A DNA stretch of 64,000 nucleotides from Stigmatella erecta (GTDB lineage Bacteria > Myxococcota > Myxococcia > Myxococcales > Myxococcaceae). Below the pieces are notes generated by a model. The model had not been told where the DNA came from and did not search any database. It saw only the letters and a program-made list of their open reading frames with translations. The position numbers and the translations under genes are program-made. Each line of letters starts with the position of its first letter. The first letter of the stretch is position 1. Positions 53,557-60,241 of this stretch are shown here, one piece after another. Where the stretch lies: the NCBI RefSeq assembly GCF_900111745.1, contig NZ_FOIJ01000004.1, positions 248,001 through 312,000 of the forward strand. Reading direction: 5' to 3'.

Positions 53557-54093
53557 ATGTCCGATGACTCGCCGTTCCTTCCGTCCCCCCGCCCTCTTCC
53601 GGTGGAGGAGATCCTCGGAGGCATTCCGGTCCTCCTTCCCCCACCGGGGCCGCTGCAAGTCCAGACGCAGGGGCGGCTCCTCGAGGTGCTCTCCCAAGGG
53701 GGGCTCGCGGGCAAAGCCGGGGCCTGGGTCCTGCGGAAGGACGTGACCTTGCACCTCGACGAGGACCGTGTGGTGCCTGACCTCGTGGGTTGGCGCCGGG
53801 AGCGATGGACGGAGCCTGGGCCGGGCGCGGGGGTGACGCTGACGCCGGACTGGACCTGTGAGGTGCTCTCCGACGAGACGGAGCCCTGGGACCGGGGGCA
53901 CAAGATGCTGGCGTACGGCCTGGGGCGCGTGGGCCATGTGTGGCTGGTGCACCCCGGGATGCGGACGCTGGAGGTCTACCTCTTCGAGGGGTTCTCCTGG
54001 TCGCTGCTCGACGTGTGGGAAGGGCAAGGCCCGGTGAAGGCGGCGCCGTTCGAGGCGCTGGCGTGGGACCTGAGCGCCTTGTGGGCCGGATAG
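53557..54093 (+). CDS. Uma2 family (DUF820) endonuclease-like protein
   Basis: 178 residues. PD-(D/E)XK-type layout of Uma2 proteins: RVVPDLVGWR (Asp75), LTPDWTCEVLSDETEPWDRG (Glu102), HKMLAYGLGRVGHVWLVHPG (Lys116), then TLEVYLFEG. All expected catalytic positions are occupied. Uma2 proteins are abundant in myxobacteria and cyanobacteria; few have a known substrate. ATG 53557. The next gene, a Ser/Thr kinase, starts 13 bp before its stop, so the pair is translationally linked. Confidence 0.9.
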   Translation: MSDDSPFLPSPRPLPVEEILGGIPVLLPPPGPLQVQTQGRLLEVLSQGGLAGKAGAWVLRKDVTLHLDEDRVVPDLVGWRRERWTEPGPGAGVTLTPDWTCEVLSDETEPWDRGHKMLAYGLGRVGHVWLVHPGMRTLEVYLFEGFSWSLLDVWEGQGPVKAAPFEALAWDLSALWAG

Positions 54094-55640
54094 GGCCGTA
54101 CCCTCCGGAGCTGAACCCCGCGGCGCTCCCCCCGGGGACGCAGGTGGAGCGCTGGCGGGTAGTGGGCTTTCGAGGGCGGGGCGCCTACGGCGCCGTCTAC
54201 CGGGCCGAGCGGGTGGGGCACGAAGAGGCCGGGCCCGTGGCGCTCAAGCTCGCCCTGCACCCGAGGGATCCGCGCTTCGCGCGGGAGGTGGCGCTGCTCT
54301 CGCGCTTGAAGCATCCCAACGTGCCCGCGCTGCACGCGCAGGGTGTGTGGGCCCTGGGAGACCGCCTCCATCCGTTTCTCGTCATGCAGTGGGTGGAGGG
54401 GACGCCGCTGTACGACTGGTCCTCGGCACGCAATCCCACCTCGCGGCAGGTGATGCGGTTGCTGGCACAGGTGGCCCGGGCGGTGGCGGCCACCCATGCG
54501 GCGGGAGGGGTCCACCGGGATGTGAAAGGGGACAACATCCTGGTGCGCCCGGAAGATGGCCGGGCGTTCCTGGTGGACTTCGGCTCCAGCCTCACGGCGA
54601 GAGCGGCCCCCCTGACCTGGCACAGCTTCCCGCCCGGTACGGCGGCCTACCGCAGCCCGGAGGCCTGGCAGTTCGCCCTGAGCCACCGTTCGCCAGACCG
54701 CTACGTCTCACGGCCACCGGATGACATCTTCGCGCTGGGGATGACCGCTTACCGGTTGGTCACGGACGCATATCCTCCGCCGGTGGATCCGAGATTGGAC
54801 AAGTCAGGCCTCTGGCGGGGAAGCGGGCCGGAACCTCCGCAGGCGCGCAACCCGCGCTTGGAGGGACAGCTCGGCGCTATCATCGCGCGCATGCTCTCTG
54901 TCCGTCCGCAAGCCCGTGGCACCGCTGGAGAACTGGCCGAGGAACTGGAACACCTGAAGGAGCATGCAGGCGCAATGGCGGATCAGCGGCTCTTCCTGTG
55001 GGAGACGGAGCCACCCACGTGGTGGACGCCGGAGGAGACCAGGATGGCCGACGTGCTCGGTCATCGCCGGTGCCGAAGGCCCCAGGAGCGGGCACGCGCC
55101 GTTGAGAAGCAGGACGCCGAGGCCAAGGCCGAGGCAGAGCGAAGGGAGGCTCAGGAACTGTCCCTTGCGAATGCACTCACAGAGCACGTTCCGCATCCGT
55201 GGACGCCACTATCGAGGTGGTTGCTTGGGAGTGCCGCCGTTGCCGCATGCCTCACGCTGGCGTTGGCGGTGACGCAAGAGGGGCAGCGCTCATGGTCCCA
55301 GCCGGAATCCGTCCGAAGCACCGCCGACGATGGCGGGACGGCAGGATTGGCGGATTCGGTGTTTGCGGACCCGGTACAGAGAGCCGTTGTTCCGCAGTCA
55401 TTGTCTGGCTTGAAGCTGGACATGCCGAAACGGCCCTTCCCAGGACAACTCCGGCCAGACAGTGGTGGGAAGTGCAGTAGTAAAGGACAGGTACCCATCA
55501 ACGGAGGTTGTTGGTTTCAGGTCGCGAACGTCGAACCTCCCTGTGAAAAGGCGGGATATGAGTGGAAGGGGGGCTGTTACTACCCCATCTATGATGCGCC
55601 GAGAGCTCCCACATCGGGTTTGCCATCGAGAGAGGGTTAA
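54081..55640 (+). CDS. Ser/Thr protein kinase with single membrane helix and Cys-rich C-terminus
   Basis: 519 residues from GTG 54081. Kinase domain about 25-295: glycine loop GRGAYGAVY, Lys56 (VALKLAL), catalytic loop GGVHRDVKGDNILV (His145-Asp147), DFG 166-168, PPGTAAYRSPEAW. Catalytic residues are all there. A charged Lys/Glu/Ala linker leads to one membrane helix (about 380-397, LLGSAAVAACLTLALAV). The outside part ends in a Cys motif set: KCSSKGQVPINGGCWFQVAN, then CEKAGYEWKGGCYYPIYDAP. The four-Cys module recurs at the C-termini of myxobacterial kinases. GC content drops toward the 3' end. Confidence 0.9.
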   Translation: MGRIGPYPPELNPAALPPGTQVERWRVVGFRGRGAYGAVYRAERVGHEEAGPVALKLALHPRDPRFAREVALLSRLKHPNVPALHAQGVWALGDRLHPFLVMQWVEGTPLYDWSSARNPTSRQVMRLLAQVARAVAATHAAGGVHRDVKGDNILVRPEDGRAFLVDFGSSLTARAAPLTWHSFPPGTAAYRSPEAWQFALSHRSPDRYVSRPPDDIFALGMTAYRLVTDAYPPPVDPRLDKSGLWRGSGPEPPQARNPRLEGQLGAIIARMLSVRPQARGTAGELAEELEHLKEHAGAMADQRLFLWETEPPTWWTPEETRMADVLGHRRCRRPQERARAVEKQDAEAKAEAERREAQELSLANALTEHVPHPWTPLSRWLLGSAAVAACLTLALAVTQEGQRSWSQPESVRSTADDGGTAGLADSVFADPVQRAVVPQSLSGLKLDMPKRPFPGQLRPDSGGKCSSKGQVPINGGCWFQVANVEPPCEKAGYEWKGGCYYPIYDAPRAPTSGLPSREG

Positions 55641-55811
55641 GATTGAGAGCATGCCTTCGATAGGAATCTTTACCGGTTTTATTCAGGAAGGCAGCCTGCG
55701 AAGGATCGAGTCAAAGGTATTGCAGCTATAGTGCTAAGCTAAAAGATGTGGCTGTTGTGAGGGAGCGCCTCGTGCGCAGGTTGGAAGTGGCGTCTGCACA
55801 TAAAAGGTCTC

Positions 55812-55840
55812 TTGAACGAATTTAGTTTTCCTGACTTAGT
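55812..55840 (+). promoter_or_regulatory. Possible promoter of the collagen-like gene
   Basis: TTGAAC (55812-55817) and CTTAGT (55835-55840) are 17 bp apart in an AT-rich intergenic stretch (55641-55874), 34 bp before the preferred start. The same stretch also has TATAGT near 55728. Either could serve the AT-rich gene that follows. Confidence 0.35.
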
Positions 55841-55874
55841 GGTGGCGTAAGTCTCGAAGATGGGAGTTGATCAG

Positions 55875-56846
55875 GTGGCTCGCTATTCTTTCCTTGAGGG
55901 GATGTACTCTAATGTCCTTGCTATTGGTGGTCTGTTGAGTTGCTTGCTTGTGTCTGCGTCGGCATACGGCCAATCCAATCCGCAGCAAATGGTTGTTACT
56001 AATGTTGATTACGATACCGCCGCAAAGACATTTTTTATCTACGGTCGCAACTTTGGTGCTGTCAGCCCAGTAGTTACCCTTGCTGGAGAATTATCGCTGA
56101 TCGTCCGGCAAAATCAGAATACATCGATAGTTGCCGCTCTTCCTTCGTTTGTTAGTCTTCCGTCTGGTTCGTATTTGTTGACCGTTTCTGTTGGCTCTGA
56201 GGTTTATCAAAATGACTCGTTTGATATTACTTTGGGGGCAGTGGGACCCCAAGGCCCAAAAGGGGAATCTGGCCCAATGGGACCGCAGGGCGAGAAAGGT
56301 GAGAGAGGTGATTCAGGGCCGATTGGGCCTCAGGGTGAGAAGGGTGAGAAGGGTGAGCCCGGCATGGCGGGGTCCCAGGGGCCAGTTGGATTGTCTGTGT
56401 TGGCAAAGACCACTCATGAGGCTGCAGGGGGGAACTGTGCTACCAGTGGGACGAAGGTCGAGGTGGGCGTGGATGTCAACCGTAATGCTATACTTGAGAT
56501 TTCGGAGGTGAATTCCTCGCTCACTCGGTATGTATGCAACGGCGCGGTAGGCCCAGCAGGCGACCAAGGCGTTCCGGGTCCTCAAGGGGCCCAGGGTCCA
56601 AAGGGCGACCAAGGCGTTCCAGGAACTCCTAAAAGTTTTACTTGTAAAATGGTCACGGGAGTCAGTGGAAAAGGATCTTCAGCTGCCTGTGAATCTCCCT
56701 GGTATCTTACAGGTGGCGGATGCAATCCGGGAGGAAACATGTACGTGACACATGCCTCATGGATAACGGGAAACATGTACAGTTGTGCGTCTCACGCAAC
56801 TACTGCCATGTTGCAAGCTCAGGCGATTTGCTGTTTGATGCAGTAG
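55875..56846 (+). CDS. Secreted collagen-like protein with DUF7151-like domain, atypical low GC
   Basis: 323 residues from GTG 55875 (GGGAG at 55862-55866, spacing 8; ATG 55860 and ATG 55902 are alternatives). The signal peptide ends SASAYGQS. An IPT/TIG-like domain follows (VTNVDYDTAAKTFFIYGRNF), then Gly-X-Y repeats (VGPQGPKGESGPMGPQGEKG onward), a DUF7151-like Cys domain (GGNCATSGTKVEVGVDVNRN, AILEISEVNSSLTRYVCNG), a second Gly-X-Y block and a Cys-containing tail. Codon use is strikingly AT-biased (TTT, ATT, AAT, TCT frequent) compared with every other gene here, indicating recent acquisition. Probably an adhesive or structural surface protein. Confidence 0.88.
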   Translation: MARYSFLEGMYSNVLAIGGLLSCLLVSASAYGQSNPQQMVVTNVDYDTAAKTFFIYGRNFGAVSPVVTLAGELSLIVRQNQNTSIVAALPSFVSLPSGSYLLTVSVGSEVYQNDSFDITLGAVGPQGPKGESGPMGPQGEKGERGDSGPIGPQGEKGEKGEPGMAGSQGPVGLSVLAKTTHEAAGGNCATSGTKVEVGVDVNRNAILEISEVNSSLTRYVCNGAVGPAGDQGVPGPQGAQGPKGDQGVPGTPKSFTCKMVTGVSGKGSSAACESPWYLTGGGCNPGGNMYVTHASWITGNMYSCASHATTAMLQAQAICCLMQ

Positions 56847-57175
56847 TCTTTAGTGGCTGTTCACTGCCTCAGATAGCGTTCGCGAGATGAAGCGTGTTTA
56901 CGATGGGCAATAGCGAGAGCGCTGGAGTATCGCGTCGGTGAGCATGCAGCGTGGCTGTCAGAAAGCTTAAGTACGCCGCGTCGTTGTGGCTCGAGAGCCG
57001 TACTAGTCGTTCTGCGTGGCGAGTATCTTGGGCTGTGCGTCTAGACTGAAGTCTTCCTACGCATGACGGCGTTACGAAGGCATTCCAACGTACAAGCAAT
57101 TCATGGCCGCTGAGGGAAGGGCTCCTCGTGAGGTACGAGAACGCCTGAACGAGGAGCCCCAACGGCAGCGGGACG
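56847..57175. other. 329-bp intergenic stretch, no convincing gene
   Basis: Intermediate GC content, shifting from the AT-rich collagen-like gene back to host composition. A minus-strand reading frame of 122 codons exists but has no good ribosome-binding site, codon bias or domain. A strong hairpin is present at 57119-57159 (listed separately). Confidence 0.5.
57119..57159 (-). terminator. Hairpin terminator after the truncated repeat copy
   Basis: Perfect 11-bp inverted repeat GGGCTCCTCGT (57119-57129) / ACGAGGAGCCC (57149-57159), 17 bp beyond the stop of the minus-strand truncated repeat copy. It shares no sequence with the terminator of the full-length gene at 60113-60155. Confidence 0.6.
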
Positions 57176-57418
57176 TTAGGGGACGTAGCAGGACTTGGCG
57201 ACGCCGAAAGCTGCCGCCGTACATGGCGGCGTACCACTCGTGAAGATTTTGTACACGAAGGCGCCGTTGGCCCCGGTCGTTTGAGCGCTGAGGGCGCAGG
57301 TGCTTTTCTTCACTGCGCATAACGTCCCGAATCCAGCATGCGCCCCGGTCGGGGAGTAACACGTCTTTGCGGTGCCGAAGAGCGGTGCCACTCCGAACGA
57401 GCCGCTGTTGCAGACCGT
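57176..57418 (-). pseudogene. Truncated copy of the glycosidase C-terminal Cys repeats
   Basis: 80 codons plus stop closely resemble the 3' end of the GH78-like gene at 60242-63121. Half of repeat 3 (VCNSGSFGVAPLFGTAKTCY against VCNSGSFGVDPLFGTAKACY) and all of repeat 4 (GANGAFVYKIFTSGTPPC; AKSCYVP then stop) are recognisable at both DNA and protein level. The copy has lost about 20 bp (the GADPLYN segment) and parts of the SGQKTVAYGANG region, with substitutions throughout. Upstream of 57418 the similarity stops abruptly and there is no signal peptide or enzyme domain. I read it as a decayed duplicate; a short product from an upstream ATG near 57511 cannot be excluded. Confidence 0.75.
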
Positions 57419-57528
57419 GCCAAGCATTCGTGGAATGAGGAGATGCTCGCAGCGTGCGAAGCGGCCAGGAACCGCATGCGCGCATGGCGTATCCCCCAGG
57501 GGATGTGTCATCTCGAACTGCGAGAGGT

Positions 57529-57621
57529 TGAGAACGCCATGTGCAACGGGTGACTCTGGCCCGCGCTTCTCAGCTGATGCTGCGGGATGAGCCCTTCTCG
57601 GCGCTCGACCGGCAGTTGCTG
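57529..57621 (+). pseudogene. Fragment of an ABC transporter ATPase gene
   Basis: The plus-strand frame reads QRVTLARAS then QLMLRDEPFSALDRQLL. This matches the end of the signature motif (...QRVALARAL) and Walker B/D-loop (LLLLDEPFSALD) of importer-type ABC ATPases, with the 5-8 residues normally between them deleted and Leu replaced by Arg before DEP. An in-frame stop (TGA 57529-57531) lies just before it, no Walker A is found upstream, and the frame downstream has no ABC sequence. A relic, not a gene. Confidence 0.6.
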
Positions 57622-57636
57622 CTCCCCTGGGAGGAA

Positions 57637-57677
57637 GAGAGGGGGGACCTGAGGTCATTCCAGGTCCCCCTCCTCTC
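57637..57677 (-). terminator. Hairpin terminator of the CotH-family gene
   Basis: Stem formed by GAGAGGGGGGACCTG (57637-57651) and CAGGTCCCCCTCCTCTC (57661-57677), nearly perfect with a two-base bulge and a 9-nt loop. Located 44 bp past the stop of the minus-strand CotH-family gene. Confidence 0.65.
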
Positions 57678-57720
57678 TCCCCAGACGTCCGCTGAGGTCT
57701 GTGCTTCGGCGACGGGCCTT

Positions 57721-59580
57721 CTACGGGCCCTGCTGGGGACCGAAGGTCTCCGCTCCTCGCGGCAGCCGCCCGTAGGCCTCACCCGGCTTCAGCGGCGCCA
57801 ACCACAGCAGATCCAGGGCCGTCAGCCCGTCCGCCGAGTAGAGCGAGAGCTCGGGAGCCTTGGGGTCCAACGTCGCGCCCAGTGGCATCTCGCCCACGCC
57901 CACGGCGCCCTGGCGGAAGGTGATGACCTGTCCGGGCGGCAGGGAGAACTCCGGCAGCCTCCACTGCTCGGGCACCCGGGAGAGGCCCGAGAGCTGGAGG
58001 CCTCCAAGGGATACGGGCACCGAGCTCCGGTTGTAGATCTGCACCCAGAAGGCCCCCGAGGCGTCGCGGCCCACCCGGTCGATGACGAGCGCGTTGGCCC
58101 CATGGAACTCGATGTCCTTCAGGTGCTCGAGGAGCCAGGCGCGGCGCTCGCGCACGAACCGGTGCAGGTACTCGGCGCTGCGCTCGGCGTGCGCGGTGCT
58201 GACATAGGGATCCTTCGCCTGGCCGTCCGGACCCGGCAGGATGGAGGGCGCGAGCAGCGCGTGCATGGCGTCGATGCGCGGCCCGAGGTTCTCCTCGGTG
58301 AACCACGTGTCGAGCAGTTTCCTCAGCCGGGCGGCGTAGCGGGCGCGCAGGACCGGGTCATCGTAGATGCGCGTGGAGAGCGTGCTCCACCCCAGCTTCA
58401 AGCCCTCCATGCCCTCGAAGACGCGGCGCTCCGCGTACAGCTCGTAGACCTTCGGGTCATAGGGGGTGAAGCTGAAGAGCGGGCGCGTCTTCTTCACGCC
58501 CTGGACGACGGCGTTGGTGCGGTTGTAGAGCGACAGCGCGTTGTTGAGATCCCACGGAACGTGAGACCACTTCTCCGTCTCCCGGTCGTAGACGAAGTAG
58601 CTGCGCGCGTCGCCCTGCATGGTGTGGGCGATGAGCGCCTCCATGGCCAGCCAGGTGATGTAGTCCTCTACCTCCAGGTTCTTCTCCAAGAAGGCCGGGA
58701 AGGCGTGCGGCGGCGTGCGGTTGAGGCCCTCCAGGAAGCTCCACAGCTCCGTCCAGGGGGCGTCCTCGTTCGTCTTCTTCTCCCAGGGCTCCTGGTAGTG
58801 CTCCTTGGGTGGCGGGCGCAGTTCGCCATCATGCATGCCGGCGCGGTAGAGGTCGCTGTCGCTGTCGAAGCCGTGCGCCTTGAGGAAGTCCTTGTTGATG
58901 GACTCCAGCTCGGTGAAGACCCCCTCGTAGCGTGTGATGACGGAGCCGTCCGGCTGCTTCAAGTGCAGCTTCACGTGCGCATAGCGGGCGTCCGGCACGC
59001 GCAGCCCGAGGCTCGCCGCCATGTCGTACCAGAGCTTCTCGGTGAGGTAGCCGCTGTCCTTCCACGCGGCCAGCAGCTCCATGCTCTTCTTCTTGCCCTC
59101 GAAGCGATCTTGCTTGTCGAAGCGCACGTCCCAGGACTTCTTCACGACGCGCGGGTCCGTCTTGGTGGAGCGCCCGCGGAAGCTCAGCTCCACCGCGTAC
59201 GTGCGGCCCTGGAGCGCGAACTGCCCCAGGACGCTGAAGTCCTTCGAGGGAGGATCATTGATGTGAGCATGGAGCGCCTGGTAGTCCGCCTGGCTCAAGG
59301 TCAGCTCGTAGACGGGGATGGATGTCTGCAGCGCGGGCCAGCGGGGCTGGTCGGGCGAGGGCCGCGGCGTCTGGGGTCCTGGGCCCTGGGGCGGCGGCTC
59401 CCCCGGCGGGCCCGGTTCGGGCGGTTGGATCTCCGGCGGTTGGGGGGCCGGTGGCGTGGGGGCATTGCCATCCCCCGGGCCCACGTGAACGGGAGGAGGG
59501 TCTTGCGTGATGCCGGGCTCGGTCAGCCCCCCGCACGCAATCACCAACAAAGGAAGTCCAAGGAGGATCGCGATTCTCAT
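57721..59580 (-). CDS. CotH kinase family lipoprotein
   Basis: 619 residues. Lipoprotein signal (LLGLPLLVIACGG, Cys16), a Pro-rich stalk (to about residue 85), then a CotH domain (about 85-470): VELSFRGRSTKTDPRVVKKS, MELLAAWKDSGYLTEKLWYD, the ATP-binding-like GVFTELESINKDFLKAHGF, and SYFVYDRETEKWSHVPWDLN (the family WDLN/WDxD motif). A lamin-tail-like beta domain closes it (NALVIDRVGRDASGAFWVQI, YNRSS). CotH proteins are atypical protein kinases in spore coats and secreted systems. Here it should be displayed on the cell surface; a role in spore or matrix protein phosphorylation is an inference. Confidence 0.92.
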   Translation of the reverse strand: MRIAILLGLPLLVIACGGLTEPGITQDPPPVHVGPGDGNAPTPPAPQPPEIQPPEPGPPGEPPPQGPGPQTPRPSPDQPRWPALQTSIPVYELTLSQADYQALHAHINDPPSKDFSVLGQFALQGRTYAVELSFRGRSTKTDPRVVKKSWDVRFDKQDRFEGKKKSMELLAAWKDSGYLTEKLWYDMAASLGLRVPDARYAHVKLHLKQPDGSVITRYEGVFTELESINKDFLKAHGFDSDSDLYRAGMHDGELRPPPKEHYQEPWEKKTNEDAPWTELWSFLEGLNRTPPHAFPAFLEKNLEVEDYITWLAMEALIAHTMQGDARSYFVYDRETEKWSHVPWDLNNALSLYNRTNAVVQGVKKTRPLFSFTPYDPKVYELYAERRVFEGMEGLKLGWSTLSTRIYDDPVLRARYAARLRKLLDTWFTEENLGPRIDAMHALLAPSILPGPDGQAKDPYVSTAHAERSAEYLHRFVRERRAWLLEHLKDIEFHGANALVIDRVGRDASGAFWVQIYNRSSVPVSLGGLQLSGLSRVPEQWRLPEFSLPPGQVITFRQGAVGVGEMPLGATLDPKAPELSLYSADGLTALDLLWLAPLKPGEAYGRLPRGAETFGPQQGP

Positions 59581-59952
59581 GACCCTCCCACCCAGAGCAA
59601 GCCCTACGCCAGGGTGAAAACACTGGTGGCTGGAGTGAGCGGGGCAACCCTCGGGAACGGGATGGGAAATGAATTACCCAAGCAGGGCGCACACTGCCTA
59701 CATCCACGCCTCACGCTACCGTCGTTGAAGCGCCTTGCGGCCACGTCGGGGCACGCCGGTGCCCGGGCTCGCTTCGCAGGTCCGCCCCCAGGGCTCATGC
59801 AGGTGACCGTCGCCGCCACCGTGCCGTCCTGTGCGGTGCTCCCGTGTTGGGCGGAGGGTCTCTCCTGGGCCCCGCCGTAGCCGCTGGAGGCGCGTCAGGT
59901 GAGAGAGCCGCTCAGGGGGGCCGAATGCAGAGCAGTCGAGGATGGCTGAAGA

Positions 59953-60103
59953 CTGAGCGGGGTGGTGGCCGTGGCGGCGGGCGCCTCCCACGCGTTGGTA
60001 TTGCGTGCGGAAGGCACCGTGTGGGGGGGACAACGGGAGGGGCCAGCGCTGCGATGGCGGACCAACGGACTTCGCGGACACTCCCGTTCTGTCTTTGCCG
60101 TAT
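59953..60103 (+). pseudogene. Frameshifted relic of an RCC1-repeat protein
   Basis: In one plus-strand frame: LSG, VVAVAAGASHALVLRAEG, TVWG, the start of an RCC1 repeat as found in large myxobacterial RCC1 proteins. After about 60027 the similarity moves to another frame: GDNGRGQRCDGGPTDFAD then TPVLSLPY, which matches the following half-repeat (GDNGxGQLGDGxxTDxxTPV). One frameshift, a stop just upstream (59947-59949) and a stop after SLPY show it is broken. Only about one repeat remains. Confidence 0.55.
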
Positions 60104-60112
60104 TGAAGGAAG

Positions 60113-60155
60113 GCCCCCCGGCCGTTTGCGCAAGGCTCCGGATAGGCCGGGGGGC
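60113..60155 (-). terminator. Hairpin terminator of the GH78-like gene
   Basis: Perfect 11-bp inverted repeat GCCCCCCGGCC (60113-60123) / GGCCGGGGGGC (60145-60155) with a 21-nt loop, 87 bp past the stop of the minus-strand glycosidase gene. Confidence 0.6.
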
Positions 60156-60241
60156 TGTGCATTCAGGAGGGGGGACGGAGGCGAGGTGACGATGCGCTTG
60201 TGATGTGTGAGGCCGTCCAGGCAATGCACGAAGGTCTGGAG

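Larger units (their letters stand above)
59581..60241. other. 661-bp intergenic region carrying an RCC1-like relic and a terminator
   Basis: The left half (59581-59940) has no supported gene; a 71-codon minus-strand frame (59604-59819) lacks any recognisable domain. The right half holds the RCC1-repeat relic and the terminator listed separately. Confidence 0.55.

Noticed and set aside
56869-57237. A 122-codon minus-strand frame between the collagen-like gene and the repeat relic
   Set aside because: No ribosome-binding site, no codon preference and no domain, and it overlaps the hairpin terminator and the relic in another frame.
59604-59819. A 71-codon minus-strand frame upstream of the CotH-family gene
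   Set aside because: No signal peptide, domain or credible start; Cys content is unremarkable. Treated as intergenic.
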